DNA of 64,000 nucleotides from Micromonospora rifamycinica (GCF_900090265.1 NZ_LT607752.1:1488001-1552000); one strand, 5' to 3'; shown: positions 19,550 through 29,013, counted from the stretch's first letter. Notes: generated from the letters alone by a model not told the origin. Translations and numbers: made by a program.

Positions 19550-19563
19550 TGTTAACGCTAACA
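19550..19563. promoter_or_regulatory. LacI-type operator, copy 2
   Basis: TGTTAACGCTAACA, a near-perfect dyad with central CG typical of LacI-family sugar regulators in actinomycetes, 240 bp upstream of the GH95 start. Confidence 0.55.
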
Positions 19564-19802
19564 GCGACGTTCCGGTCACCGGCCCGGCGACCCAACCACC
19601 CGCCCGGGCCGGACGGCAACCGGTGGTGTCCCCGATCGCGGGCCGCCTCACGGCGCCGGCCACCCCGCCCTGCCCTGATGTCGGACCACCCCCGCCGGGC
19701 CGCACCACCGACAGGAGGCATGGAACGGCACCGTGGCCACCGGCACGTCCACGACGTTCGGCCCACCCGCACCGCCACCGATCCGCACCGCTGGGAGAGA
19801 CC

Positions 19803-22655
19803 ATGTCCGAAGTGACCCGAAGAAACGTCCTGAAGGCCGGGGCGGCGGGGGCCGGTGCCGCGTTGGTCCCGGTCGCCTGGACCGCCACCGCCCGCGCCGA
19901 CTCGGTAGCGCCACCGCAGGTGCTGGCCGCGAACGACCTGGCCCTGTGGTACGACGAGGGAGCCGGCACCGACTGGCTCCGCGCGCTGCCGATCGGCAAC
20001 GGCCGGCTCGGCGCGATGGTGTTCGGCAACGTCGACACCGAACGGCTCCAGCTCAACGAGGACACCGTCTGGGCCGGTGGACCGTACGACTCGGCCAACA
20101 CCCGGGGCGCGGCCAACCTGGCCGAGATCCGGCGGCGGGTCTTCGCCGACCAGTGGACCTCGGCGCAGGATCTGATCAACCAGACCATGATGGGCAACCC
20201 GGGGGGTCAGCTCGCCTACCAGACCGTGGGCAACCTCCGGCTCGCCTTCGGCTCGGCCAGCGGGGTCAGCCAGTACGTCCGGACGCTCGACCTCACCACC
20301 GCCACGGTCACCACGACCTACCTGCTCAACGGGGTACGGCACCAGCGGGAGGTGTTCGCCAGCGCGCCCGACCAGGTGATCGTGGTGCGGTTGACCGCCG
20401 ACCGGGCCAACGCGATCACCTTCTCCGCCACCTTCGACAGCCCGCAGCGGACCAGCGTGTCGAGCCCGGACTCCGCCACCATCGGGCTGGACGGCATCTC
20501 CGGCAGCCAGGAGGGGGTCACCGGTTCGGTGCGGTTCCTGGCCCTGGCCAACGCCGCCGCGACCGGGGGCACGGTCAGCAGCTCCGGCGGCACCCTACGG
20601 GTCTCCGGGGCCACCAGCGTCACCATCCTGATCTCGATCGGGTCCAGCTACGTCAACTACCGCACCGTCAACGGCGACTACCAGGGCATCGCCCGCACCC
20701 GGCTCAACGCCGCCAAGGGCGTGGCGATCGAGCAGCTGCGCAGCCGGCACCTGGCCGACTACCAGGCGCTGTTCAACCGGGTGAGCATCGACCTGGGGCG
20801 GACCGCCGCGGCCGACCAGACCACGGACGTGCGGATCGCGCAGCACGCGAGCAGCAACGACCCGCAGTTCGCCGCGCTGCTGTTCCAGTTCGGGCGGTAC
20901 CTGTTGATCTCGTCGTCACGGCCGGGCACCCAGCCGGCGAACCTCCAGGGCATCTGGAACGACTCGCTGACACCGTCCTGGGACTCGAAGTACACGATCA
21001 ATGCCAACCTGCCGATGAACTACTGGCCGGCCGACACGACGAACCTGTCCGAGTGTTTCCTGCCGGTCTTCGACATGGTGAAGGACCTGACGGTGACCGG
21101 GGCACGGGTCGCCCAGGCGCAGTACGGCGCGGGCGGCTGGGTCACCCACCACAACACCGACGCCTGGCGGGGCGCGTCGGTGGTCGACGGGGCGCTGTGG
21201 GGCATGTGGCAGACCGGTGGGGCCTGGCTGGGCACGCTGATCTGGGACCACTACCTGTTCACCGGCGACCTGGGCTTCCTCCAGGCGAACTACCCGGCGC
21301 TCAAGGGTGCCGCCCAGTTCTTCCTCGACACCCTGGTCGCCCACCCGACGCTGGGCTACCTGGTGACCAACCCGTCGAACTCGCCGGAGCTGCCGCACCA
21401 CTCGAACGCCAGCGTCTGCGCCGGCCCGACGATGGACAACCAGATCCTGCGGGACCTGTTCGACGCCGCGGCCCGCGCCAGCGAGACGCTCGGCGTGGAC
21501 ACCACCTTCCGGTCACAGGTACGCACCGCCAGGGACCGGCTCCCCCCGACCCGGGTCGGTTCCCGGGGCAACGTCCAGGAGTGGCTGGCCGACTGGGTGG
21601 AGACCGAGCGGAACCACCGGCACGTCTCCCACCTTTACGGCCTGCACCCCAGCAACCAGATCACCAAGCGGGGCACCCCCTCGCTGTACGAGGCCGCCCG
21701 CAAGACCCTGGAGCTGCGGGGCGACGACGGGACCGGCTGGTCCCTCGCCTGGAAGATCAATTTCTGGGCCCGGCTGGAGGACGGCGCCCGCGCCCACAAG
21801 CTGCTGAAGGACCTGGTCCGCACCGACCGGCTCGCCCCGAACATGTTCGACCTGCACCCGCCGTTCCAGATCGACGGCAACTTCGGGGCCACCTCCGGCA
21901 TCGCCGAGATGCTGTTGCACAGCCACACCGGCGAACTCAACGTGTTGCCCGCACTGCCGAGCGCGTGGTCCACCGGGCAGGTCGCCGGCCTGCGGGGTCG
22001 CGGCGGATACACCGTCGGCCTGCGCTGGAGCAACGGCCAGGTCGACGAGATCGGCGTCCGGGCCGACCGGGACGGCACGCTCCGGCTGCGGTCCCGGCTG
22101 TTCACCGGCAGCTTCACCCTGGTCGACGTCGCCGACGGCAGCACGCCGACCACCACCCGGCCGGAGACCGACGTCGTCCAGTTCGCCGTCCGCGCCGGTC
22201 ACACCTACCGGGCGGCCCGGCCCGGCGTGACGCCGACCCCGACCGCCACGCCCACCGCCACCCCGACGCCCACCGACACCCCCACCCCGGTCCCCACCAC
22301 GCCGACGCCGACGCCGACCACCCCGGCCCCGACCACCAGTCCGCCCGCCCCCTCGGGCGCCCGGGCGACGTACGCGGTGACCGGCTCGTGGTCGGGCGGC
22401 TTCCAGGCCGAGGTCACCGTCACCGCCGGCGCCACCGCGATACGAGGGTGGACGGTCTCCTGGTCGTTCGCCAACGGGCAGACCATCAGCCAGATCTGGG
22501 GTGGCTCGCACACCCAGAGCGGCGCCAACGTGACGGTACGCAACGTCGACTACAACGGCAGCCTGGCAGCCGGCGCGTCCACCACCTTCGGCTTCATCGG
22601 CACGGTCAACGGCACCAACACCGCACCGACGAACCTCACCTGCACGACGAGCTGA
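19803..22655 (+). CDS. GH95 alpha-L-fucosidase with C-terminal CBM2, Tat-exported
   Basis: 950 aa from ATG 19803 behind GGGAGAG. The leader begins with twin-arginine TRRNVLKAG and ends in ATARA, so export is by Tat. The catalytic region (about 40-800) starts NDLALWYDEGAGTDWLRALPIGNGRLGAMVFG and has LGYLVTNPSNSPEL, NVQEWLADWVE and DGNFGATSGIAEMLLHSH, segments that carry the active-site Asn, Glu and Asp of GH95. A Pro/Thr linker (about 805-850) leads to a CBM2 cellulose-binding module with the usual Trp residues (SWSGGFQAEV, WSFANGQ, WGGSHTQSG). It probably removes alpha-1,2-fucose from xyloglucan while held on plant cell wall. Confidence 0.93.
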   Translation: MSEVTRRNVLKAGAAGAGAALVPVAWTATARADSVAPPQVLAANDLALWYDEGAGTDWLRALPIGNGRLGAMVFGNVDTERLQLNEDTVWAGGPYDSANTRGAANLAEIRRRVFADQWTSAQDLINQTMMGNPGGQLAYQTVGNLRLAFGSASGVSQYVRTLDLTTATVTTTYLLNGVRHQREVFASAPDQVIVVRLTADRANAITFSATFDSPQRTSVSSPDSATIGLDGISGSQEGVTGSVRFLALANAAATGGTVSSSGGTLRVSGATSVTILISIGSSYVNYRTVNGDYQGIARTRLNAAKGVAIEQLRSRHLADYQALFNRVSIDLGRTAAADQTTDVRIAQHASSNDPQFAALLFQFGRYLLISSSRPGTQPANLQGIWNDSLTPSWDSKYTINANLPMNYWPADTTNLSECFLPVFDMVKDLTVTGARVAQAQYGAGGWVTHHNTDAWRGASVVDGALWGMWQTGGAWLGTLIWDHYLFTGDLGFLQANYPALKGAAQFFLDTLVAHPTLGYLVTNPSNSPELPHHSNASVCAGPTMDNQILRDLFDAAARASETLGVDTTFRSQVRTARDRLPPTRVGSRGNVQEWLADWVETERNHRHVSHLYGLHPSNQITKRGTPSLYEAARKTLELRGDDGTGWSLAWKINFWARLEDGARAHKLLKDLVRTDRLAPNMFDLHPPFQIDGNFGATSGIAEMLLHSHTGELNVLPALPSAWSTGQVAGLRGRGGYTVGLRWSNGQVDEIGVRADRDGTLRLRSRLFTGSFTLVDVADGSTPTTTRPETDVVQFAVRAGHTYRAARPGVTPTPTATPTATPTPTDTPTPVPTTPTPTPTTPAPTTSPPAPSGARATYAVTGSWSGGFQAEVTVTAGATAIRGWTVSWSFANGQTISQIWGGSHTQSGANVTVRNVDYNGSLAAGASTTFGFIGTVNGTNTAPTNLTCTTS

Positions 22656-22778
22656 CCGACGCGGGACGCGCGTCGTCGTCCGACCCGCCCACGGGCCGGT
22701 CGGGGCGGCGACGCGCCTCCCGACCCTCCCGGTACGCACGACCCCATCCCTGTGGAACGGAACGGACGGAAGAAGAAC

Positions 22779-24437
22779 ATGAGACGACCCACGCGCAGGC
22801 GTCGCCTGCTGACCGCCCTGGCGACCGGGCTCCTGCTGGTGACGGGCCCGGCCGTGGTGCTGCGGACCTCCCCGGCACTGGCCCTGAACAACGGGGTGGC
22901 CCGGACACCGCCGATGGGGTGGAACAGCTGGAACACCTTCGGGTGCAACATCAGCGAGGCCCTGATCCGGCAGATGACCGACGCGATGGTCAGCTCCGGC
23001 ATGAAGGACGCCGGCTACCAGTACGTCGTCGTCGACGACTGCTGGATGAACCCCAACCGTGACTCCGCCGGCAACCTCCAGGGCGACCCCACCCGCTTCC
23101 CCTCCGGCATGAAGGCGCTCGGCGACTACATCCACGCCCGCGGCCTCAAGTTCGGCATCTACCAGGCACCCCTCGACAAGACCTGCGCCCAGTACTTCAA
23201 CAGCTATCCCGGAGCCACCGGCTCGCAGGGACGGGAGGCACAGGACGCCCGGCAGTTCGCCGCCTGGGGCGTCGACTACCTCAAGTACGACTGGTGCTCG
23301 CCCACCGGCAGCATCGACGACCAGGTCCGCGCCTTCGCCAAGATGCGCGACGGTCTCGCCGCCGCCGGCCGCCCGATCGTGCTGAGCATCAACTCCAACA
23401 GCATCCACTCCAAGACCGGCCCCCAACGCGACTGGGGCGACGTGTCGAACATGTGGCGCACCACCGAGGACATCACCAACACCTGGAACAGCGGGCAGAC
23501 CAACGGCTACCCGATGGGCATCCAGAACATCGTCGACGTCACCGTCCCCCTCGCCGCCCGCGCCAAGCCCGGCGCGTTCAACGACATGGACATGATGGAG
23601 GTCGGCCGGGGCGGCATGACCGACACCGAGATGCGCAGCCACTTCGCCCTCTGGGCCATCCTGGCCTCGCCGCTGATCGCCGGCAACGACGTGCGCAACA
23701 TGAACGCCGCGACCCAGACGATCCTCAAGAACGCCAACCTCATCGGCATCAGTCAGGACCCGCTCGCGCTCCAGGCCAGCCAGGTCTCCTTCGACGGCAC
23801 CCGCCGCGTCCTCGCCAAGCGACTGGCCAACGGGGACGTCGCCGTCGCCCTGTTCAACCAGGGCACCGCCGCCACCACCATCAGCACCAGCGCGTCCGCC
23901 CTCGGGTTGTCGGGTGGCCCGTTCACCCTGCGCGACGCCTGGACCAACACCACCAGCACCACCACCGGCGCCATCTCGGCCAGCGTCCCGGGCCACGGCA
24001 CCGTCGTCTACCGGGTCAGCGGCACGACCGGCACCCCGACCCCGACCACGCCGACGCCCACCCCGACCACTCCCGCGCCGACCACCCCCGTGCCGACCAC
24101 CCCGCCGCCGTCGGCCGGCCCGTGCCAGGTCACGTACGCGGTCAGCAGCCAGTGGCCGGACGGGTTCCAGGCCGAGGTGACGATCCGCAACACCGGGACC
24201 TCCGCGATCAGCGGTTGGAACCTGCGGTGGTCGTTCGCCAACGGCCAGCAGGTGAACCAGGCCTGGGGCGGCACGTACACCCAGAGCGGAGCGCAGGTCA
24301 CCGTCACCAACGCGGGCTGGAACGGCACCATCGCCGCCGGCGGCAGCGCGAACTTCGGATTCATCTCCACCTGGTCCGGGGGTAACACCGCACCGACCGC
24401 GTTCACCCTCAACGGTCAGGAGTGCAGCGTGGCCTGA
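22779..24437 (+). CDS. GH27 alpha-galactosidase with C-terminal CBM2
   Basis: 552 aa; ATG 22779 gives a clean Sec leader (RRRLLTALATGLLLVTGPAVVL). The catalytic barrel has the family signature RTPPMGWNSWNTFGCNI, the nucleophile Asp in YLKYDWC, and FNDMDMMEVGRGGMTDTEMRSHFALWAILASPL with the acid/base Asp. After the barrel and a C-terminal beta domain come a Thr/Pro linker and a CBM2 module beginning GPCQVTYAVSSQWPDGFQAEV. The enzyme removes alpha-galactosyl side groups from galactomannan or xyloglucan outside the cell. It follows GH95 by 123 bp on the same strand. Confidence 0.95.
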   Translation: MRRPTRRRRLLTALATGLLLVTGPAVVLRTSPALALNNGVARTPPMGWNSWNTFGCNISEALIRQMTDAMVSSGMKDAGYQYVVVDDCWMNPNRDSAGNLQGDPTRFPSGMKALGDYIHARGLKFGIYQAPLDKTCAQYFNSYPGATGSQGREAQDARQFAAWGVDYLKYDWCSPTGSIDDQVRAFAKMRDGLAAAGRPIVLSINSNSIHSKTGPQRDWGDVSNMWRTTEDITNTWNSGQTNGYPMGIQNIVDVTVPLAARAKPGAFNDMDMMEVGRGGMTDTEMRSHFALWAILASPLIAGNDVRNMNAATQTILKNANLIGISQDPLALQASQVSFDGTRRVLAKRLANGDVAVALFNQGTAATTISTSASALGLSGGPFTLRDAWTNTTSTTTGAISASVPGHGTVVYRVSGTTGTPTPTTPTPTPTTPAPTTPVPTTPPPSAGPCQVTYAVSSQWPDGFQAEVTIRNTGTSAISGWNLRWSFANGQQVNQAWGGTYTQSGAQVTVTNAGWNGTIAAGGSANFGFISTWSGGNTAPTAFTLNGQECSVA

Positions 24438-24451
24438 CCGGGTGCGGTTTC

Positions 24452-24467
24452 CCGCACGGACGTGCGG
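24452..24467. terminator. Small hairpin between convergent genes
   Basis: CCGCAC-GGAC-GTGCGG, 15 bp after the GH27 stop and facing the SGNH gene. Confidence 0.35.
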
Positions 24468-24527
24468 ACCCCCTGCCCCGACGTCGCCCGGCACCCGGGC
24501 GGCCCGTGGCAGGGGGGCCGCGTCGGT

Positions 24528-25421
24528 TCAGCCGCCCAGCGTGGCCAGCAGGGCGGTGGCCATGCCCTGCTCGCCCCGGGCGTTCGGGTGGAAGGGCGCG
24601 GCCGGGTTCTCCGGCAGCAGGCCCTCGACCCACCGGGTGCCGCTGCTCTTGCACGTGTCGCGCCCGATCGACGGGGTGTAGACGTCGGCGTAGCCGGCCC
24701 CGTTCGCGGCGGCGGCACCGGCCAGCATCGCGTTCAGCGTGGTGGCGACACCCCGCAGGTACGGCACGTCCTGGTAGGCGATCGGGACCACCGGCCAGCA
24801 GCCGTACCCGCTGTCCGGCACGATCGCCGGGTAGCCGAGCACCACGATCCGCGCCGCGGGCGCGGCCTGCCGGACCGCCTGGAGCACGGCGGCCACCTTC
24901 GGCGCGGTGGCGGTGATCCTGGCCCGCAACTGGTCGGTGCCACCGGCGGTGTACAGGTTCTTGCAGGGCGAACCCAGCGGGCTGCTGAAGCTCGCCTGCG
25001 CACAGTCGCCGATGATGCTGGAGAAACCGATGTCGTTGCCGCCGATCTGCACCGTCACCAGCGCCGTGTCGGCGGTGACGGCGCTGAGCTGCGGCGGGAG
25101 CGCGGCGGCCGACGAGCCGCCGTCCCCGACCAGGATGTCGTCGGTGGTGGCCCCGGAGCAGCTCACGTCGACGAACGACGACGAGCCGGCGGACGCGGCG
25201 ACCAGGGAGGGGTAGTTGCGGTTGGAGCGCAGGCAGGTCCGGTCGACCTGGGTGGGGATCAGCGGACCGGAGGTGTACGAGTCGCCGAGCGCCACGTACC
25301 GCCCGGTGGGGACGGCGGCGTGGGCGGGTGCGGCGACGGTGGACAGCACACCGGCGGTGGCCACGACGAGCGCGGCCGTCCGGGTGACCGCCCTCAGCAG
25401 GGGCCGGCGGGGACGGGACAT
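24528..25421 (-). CDS. Secreted SGNH/GDSL lipase-esterase
   Basis: 297 aa from ATG 25421 behind GGGAGG; further upstream reading in this frame is only antisense to the next gene. Signal peptide TAALVVATAGVLSTVAAPAHA. Block I is YVALGDSYTSGP with the catalytic Ser, block III is VTVQIGGNDIGFS with Gly and Asn of the oxyanion hole, and block V is PFHPNARGEQGMA with His. Six Cys in the mature part suggest disulfides, as in Streptomyces secreted lipases (SCO1725 type). It cleaves lipid or carbohydrate esters outside the cell. Confidence 0.9.
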   Translation of the reverse strand: MSRPRRPLLRAVTRTAALVVATAGVLSTVAAPAHAAVPTGRYVALGDSYTSGPLIPTQVDRTCLRSNRNYPSLVAASAGSSSFVDVSCSGATTDDILVGDGGSSAAALPPQLSAVTADTALVTVQIGGNDIGFSSIIGDCAQASFSSPLGSPCKNLYTAGGTDQLRARITATAPKVAAVLQAVRQAAPAARIVVLGYPAIVPDSGYGCWPVVPIAYQDVPYLRGVATTLNAMLAGAAAANGAGYADVYTPSIGRDTCKSSGTRWVEGLLPENPAAPFHPNARGEQGMATALLATLGG

Positions 25422-25748
25422 GACGCCTCCCAGAAGGGATCGCGGGGTGGTGGCCGCGATCCTGCCCGTGACATCCGTAATCGTCAATATGCACAACCCC
25501 CACTCATGCACGGTGCGGGATGTGGCCCGGTCGCACCGTACCGACCCGCCGGGCGACCCATTGGTTGACCAACCGGCCGACCGGTCGCGTCGATTGACGG
25601 GCGTCGAAGCTGGGCGGGATAATCCCCGCGGAGCCGGGCTGGCAGCGAGCCGAGGGACAGACAGGGCGCGACACCGACCGACGTGAACGGACCGAGGGCA
25701 CACCACGGCCGGCGGTCGCACGTCACCACCATCCCCGGAAGGATCTCC
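25422..25748. other. 327-bp divergent promoter region of two secreted esterases
   Basis: On the - strand TTGACG (25487-25482), 17 bp and CAGGAT (25464-25459) form a likely promoter for the SGNH gene, about 30 nt from its ATG. TTGGTTGACCAA at 25561-25572 is a small dyad of unknown role. AAGGA before 25749 is the ribosome site for the rightward gene. Confidence 0.45.
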
Positions 25749-27320
25749 ATGCCCACCACGCGTTCCCGGTCCCGACTGGCGGTGTCGGTGCTCAGCACCG
25801 TCGTCGTCACCGGCACCGCCGCGCTCTCCGCCACCGTTCCCGCGCAGGCCGCCGCCGGCTGCCGGGTCACCTACACGGTGGCCAGCCAGTGGCCGAGCGG
25901 CTTCAGCGCGAACGTCGACCTCACCAACCTCGGCGACCCGATCACCAGTTGGCGGTTGACCTGGTCGTTCACGGGGGGACAGGTGATCAGCCAGGGGTGG
26001 AACGGCACGGTCACCCAGTCCGCGGACCGGGTCACGGCCACCAACGCCAGCTGGAACGGCAGCCTCGGCGTCGGCGCGAGCACCCAGCTCGGCTTCGGCG
26101 CCTCGTGGAACAACTCGTCGAACCCGGTCCCTGTCGACTTCGCGCTCAACGGGGTGCCGTGCACCGGCCGTACCACTTCCCCCACGCCGCCGCCGACCAC
26201 CACGCCGCCACCCACCACGCCGCCACCGACGACGCCGCCGCCCACCACGCCGCCGCCGACGACGCCGCCGCCCACCACGCCGCCGCCGGCATCGGGCGCG
26301 CTGGACCAGACCTCGACCGTGGGTCGAGTCAAGGCGGTGGGAGACAGCGCCCAGTTCACCTGGCCCGGCATCTATTTCGAGGGCCGGTTCCGCGGCACCG
26401 GGGTCGGCATCGTCCTCGACGACGCCCAGAACGACTACGCCGTGCAGGTCGACGGGGCGACGGTCGCCACCCTGGTCACGCCGGGTCGGACCACCTACTG
26501 GGTCCGCAACCTGACCAACGCCGAGCACACCGTACGCCTGGTCAAGCGCACCGAGAGCCCGTGGAGCGCGGGCGAGTTCGGCGGCCTGGTCCCCGTCGCC
26601 GGGGGCGCGATCCTGGCCAGACCCGCCGCCCGCAGCCGGCAGATCGAGTTCATCGGCGACTCCTGGACGGCCGGCTACGGCAACATGTCGACCACCCGCG
26701 ACTGCTCGAACAACGGCGGGGTCACCCGCAACTCGAACGCCGACGTCACCTTCGGTGCCCTCACCGCGCAGAGCCTGAACGCCGACTACCAGCTCACCGC
26801 CTGGTCCGGCCTCGGCATGGTGCGCAACTACAACGGCGGGGGCACCGACAACTTCCGCACCTACTACGAGACCGACCTGCAGGCCCTGTGGAACAGCACG
26901 GTGTGGCAGAAGCCGAGCACCTGGAAGCCGCAGCTGGTCGTGGTGGGGCTGGGCATCAACGACTTCTCCACCGCCCTCAACCCCGGTGAGCGGTGGACCA
27001 CCGTCGACCAGCTCGCCGCCGACTACCGGAGCGCCTACCTGGCCTTCATCGACAAGCTGCGCAGCCGGTACGGCCCCGACACGTTCATCGTGCTCACCTA
27101 CCCCGACCTGTCCCCCACGACCGCGCTGGCCAGCTCCGTCCAGCAGGTCGTCCAGACCCGCACCAGCCGGGGCGACACCCGGATCCGCTCGCTGTACTAC
27201 GACGACAACGCGCTGGGGCTGGACAAGCTCGGTTGCGACTGGCACCCGTCCCGCCGCGACGACCAGCTCCTCGCCGGTGCGCTCACCCGGTTCGTCAACA
27301 CCCTGCCGTTGAACTGGTGA
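25749..27320 (+). CDS. CE2-like acetyl (xylan) esterase with N-terminal CBM2
   Basis: 523 aa from ATG 25749. Domain order: signal peptide (ending VPAQA), CBM2 (about 38-135, CRVTYTVASQWPSGFSANV), a Pro/Thr linker of repeated TPPP units, a jelly-roll domain (ALDQTSTVGRVKAVGDSAQFTWPGIYFEGRFRG) and an SGNH hydrolase domain. The catalytic Ser is in IEFIGDSWTAGYG, and GLGINDFST and LGCDWHPSRRDD supply the oxyanion Asn and the Asp/His. Jelly roll plus SGNH is the layout of carbohydrate esterase family 2, which removes acetyl groups from xylan or mannan. The CBM is N-terminal here, unlike its neighbours. Confidence 0.88.
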   Translation: MPTTRSRSRLAVSVLSTVVVTGTAALSATVPAQAAAGCRVTYTVASQWPSGFSANVDLTNLGDPITSWRLTWSFTGGQVISQGWNGTVTQSADRVTATNASWNGSLGVGASTQLGFGASWNNSSNPVPVDFALNGVPCTGRTTSPTPPPTTTPPPTTPPPTTPPPTTPPPTTPPPTTPPPASGALDQTSTVGRVKAVGDSAQFTWPGIYFEGRFRGTGVGIVLDDAQNDYAVQVDGATVATLVTPGRTTYWVRNLTNAEHTVRLVKRTESPWSAGEFGGLVPVAGGAILARPAARSRQIEFIGDSWTAGYGNMSTTRDCSNNGGVTRNSNADVTFGALTAQSLNADYQLTAWSGLGMVRNYNGGGTDNFRTYYETDLQALWNSTVWQKPSTWKPQLVVVGLGINDFSTALNPGERWTTVDQLAADYRSAYLAFIDKLRSRYGPDTFIVLTYPDLSPTTALASSVQQVVQTRTSRGDTRIRSLYYDDNALGLDKLGCDWHPSRRDDQLLAGALTRFVNTLPLNW

Positions 27321-27377
27321 ACCGTCCCGCCGGTTGACGGCGGGAGCCGAGTCGCCCCGCCGACGGGGAGAAACGAC

Positions 27378-27420
27378 GGTGCGGGGTCGGCGGCGTCCTG
27401 GACGCCGCCGACCCCGCACC
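27378..27420 (+). terminator. Very strong hairpin, 20-bp perfect stem
   Basis: GGTGCGGGGTCGGCGGCGTC (27378-27397), a 3-nt loop CTG, and the exact complement at 27401-27420, 58 bp after the CE2-like stop. Confidence 0.8.
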
Positions 27421-27504
27421 GGCAGTCGTAAGGGCACTCGCCGGGCGGCCAGGCCACGCAGCAGAACCTCGTTTTCCCTGCTCCAGACGACATACGGCCT
27501 CTTG

Positions 27505-27540
27505 TTGACATCATACGTCATACGGATTACGTTTGTAATC
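27505..27540 (+). promoter_or_regulatory. Promoter of the CE1-like gene with overlapping operator dyad
   Basis: TTGACA (27505-27510), 17 bp, TACGTT (27528-27533) looks like a housekeeping promoter in an AT-rich island. A perfect dyad GATTAC-GTTT-GTAATC (27525-27540) covers the -10. Direct copies of CATACG flank the -35. The rest of the 27321-27662 spacer holds only the terminator above. Confidence 0.5.
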
Positions 27541-27662
27541 ATCGATACATATGATCACCTTCCGTCGAGGGTCGAGGGCCGTCGCCACCGGATCCCCGGC
27601 CACCGCACCTCCTCCCCCGGGCGGTCGATCGCCTGTCCCCTGCCCCCGAAGGAGCCCTCCTG

Positions 27663-28979
27663 ATGTCGAGACACCGCCTGGTAGCCGGCGCTGTCGCGGG
27701 GATCGCGGCGCTCGCCCTCGCCATGGGCGGCGCCGCGGTCACCGCCGGAGCCAGCCCGCCGGCCTACGCGAACGACGCCGCGCCGCTCGCGGCCACCGCC
27801 GGCTGCGGCAAGGCACCCACCCTGACCAGCGGCAACCGCACCATCTCCAGCGGCGGTCAGAACCGCTCGTACATCCTGCGGATCCCGGAGAACTACGACC
27901 GCAACCACCCGTACAAGCTGATCTTCGGCTTCCACTGGAACGGTGGCACCGCCAACGACGTCGACTCGGGCGGGACGAGCGGCTACCCGTGGTCCTACTA
28001 CGGCATCCGGGCGCTGTCGAACAACAGCGCGATCTTCGTCGCGCCGCAGGGCATCGGCAACGGCTGGGCCAACAGCGGTGACCGCGACCTGACCTTCGTC
28101 GACGACATGATGCGCCAGATCGAGTCGGCCCTGTGCGTCGAGACGACGCAGCGGTTCGCCATGGGCTTCAGCTACGGCGGCGGCATGAGCTACGCCATCG
28201 CCTGCGCCCGCGCCACGGTCTTCCGCGCCGTCGCCGTCTACTCCGGTGGCCAGCTCAGCGGCTGCAACGGCGGCACCCAGCCGATCGCCTACATCGGCAT
28301 CCACGGGCTGCGGGACACCGTACTCCCCATCGCCACCGGCCGGTCGCTGCGCGACCGGTTCGTCCGGAACAACGGCTGCACCCCGCAGAACCCGCCGGAG
28401 CCGGCGCAGGGCAGCCTGACCCACACCGTCACCTACTACGCGGGCTGCCGGGCGGGGTACCCGGTCGCCTGGGCGCCGTTCGACGGCGGGCACGCCCCCA
28501 ACGCCGTGGACGGCACCGCCGACCCCTACGCACCCGGCGAGAAGTCCTGGACCCGGCCGGTGGTGTGGAACTTCTTCAGCCAGTTCGACGGCACCACGCC
28601 GCCCACCACTCCACCGGCGACCCCGACCACCCCACCGGCCACCCCGACCACTCCACCGGCGACCCCGACCACCCCACCGCCCGGCGGTAGCGGCTGCACC
28701 GCCACGGTGACGGTGAACCAGTGGACCGGTGGCTTCACCGCCTCAGTACGGGTCACCGCCGGCTCCGCCGGCACCACCGGCTGGACGGTCAGCGCCACCC
28801 TGCCCGGCGGGGCCAGCGTCACCAACACCTGGAGCGCCACCGCCAGCGGCAGCACCGGAACGGTGCGCTTCACCAACGTCGACTACAACGGCCGGCTCGC
28901 CCCCGGCCAGGTCGCGGAATTCGGCTTCCAGGGCAACGGCAGCGGGTCCGGGCTGACGCCCACCTGCACCGCACGCTGA
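27663..28979 (+). CDS. CE1-like esterase (feruloyl/acetylxylan or PHB-type) with C-terminal CBM2
   Basis: 438 aa from ATG 27663 behind GAAGGAG. Sec leader to about residue 36. Catalytic part: RSYILRIPENYDRNHPYKLIFGFHWNGG (oxyanion region), RFAMGFSYGGGMSYAIACA (G-x-S-x-G), GLRDTVLPIATG (Asp region) and APFDGGHAPN (His). A linker of TPPATPT repeats leads to a short CBM2 (CTATVTVNQWTGGFTASV ... YNGRLAPGQVAEFGFQG). It should cut feruloyl or acetyl esters on cellulose-bound hemicellulose. The fold resembles the lipoprotein esterase at 3662-4732, but that one lacks a CBM. Confidence 0.88.
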   Translation: MSRHRLVAGAVAGIAALALAMGGAAVTAGASPPAYANDAAPLAATAGCGKAPTLTSGNRTISSGGQNRSYILRIPENYDRNHPYKLIFGFHWNGGTANDVDSGGTSGYPWSYYGIRALSNNSAIFVAPQGIGNGWANSGDRDLTFVDDMMRQIESALCVETTQRFAMGFSYGGGMSYAIACARATVFRAVAVYSGGQLSGCNGGTQPIAYIGIHGLRDTVLPIATGRSLRDRFVRNNGCTPQNPPEPAQGSLTHTVTYYAGCRAGYPVAWAPFDGGHAPNAVDGTADPYAPGEKSWTRPVVWNFFSQFDGTTPPTTPPATPTTPPATPTTPPATPTTPPPGGSGCTATVTVNQWTGGFTASVRVTAGSAGTTGWTVSATLPGGASVTNTWSATASGSTGTVRFTNVDYNGRLAPGQVAEFGFQGNGSGSGLTPTCTAR

Positions 28980-29013
28980 CCGGCGGCCCGCCGACAGGGC
29001 ACCAGCACCGCGC

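Larger units (their letters stand above)
19160..19802. other. 643-bp divergent regulatory region between GH43 and GH95
   Basis: No convincing gene. It holds two LacI-type palindromes (19230-19243, 19550-19563), a 30-bp tandem repeat (19300-19392) and a lower-GC patch (19409-19472) with TTGACG at 19432-19437 that may be the GH95 promoter. Confidence 0.6.

Noticed and set aside
25422-27542. Upstream extension of the SGNH gene to about 1000 residues on the - strand
   Set aside because: The extra part is antisense to the CE2-like gene, and a clear ribosome site and signal peptide fix the start at 25421.
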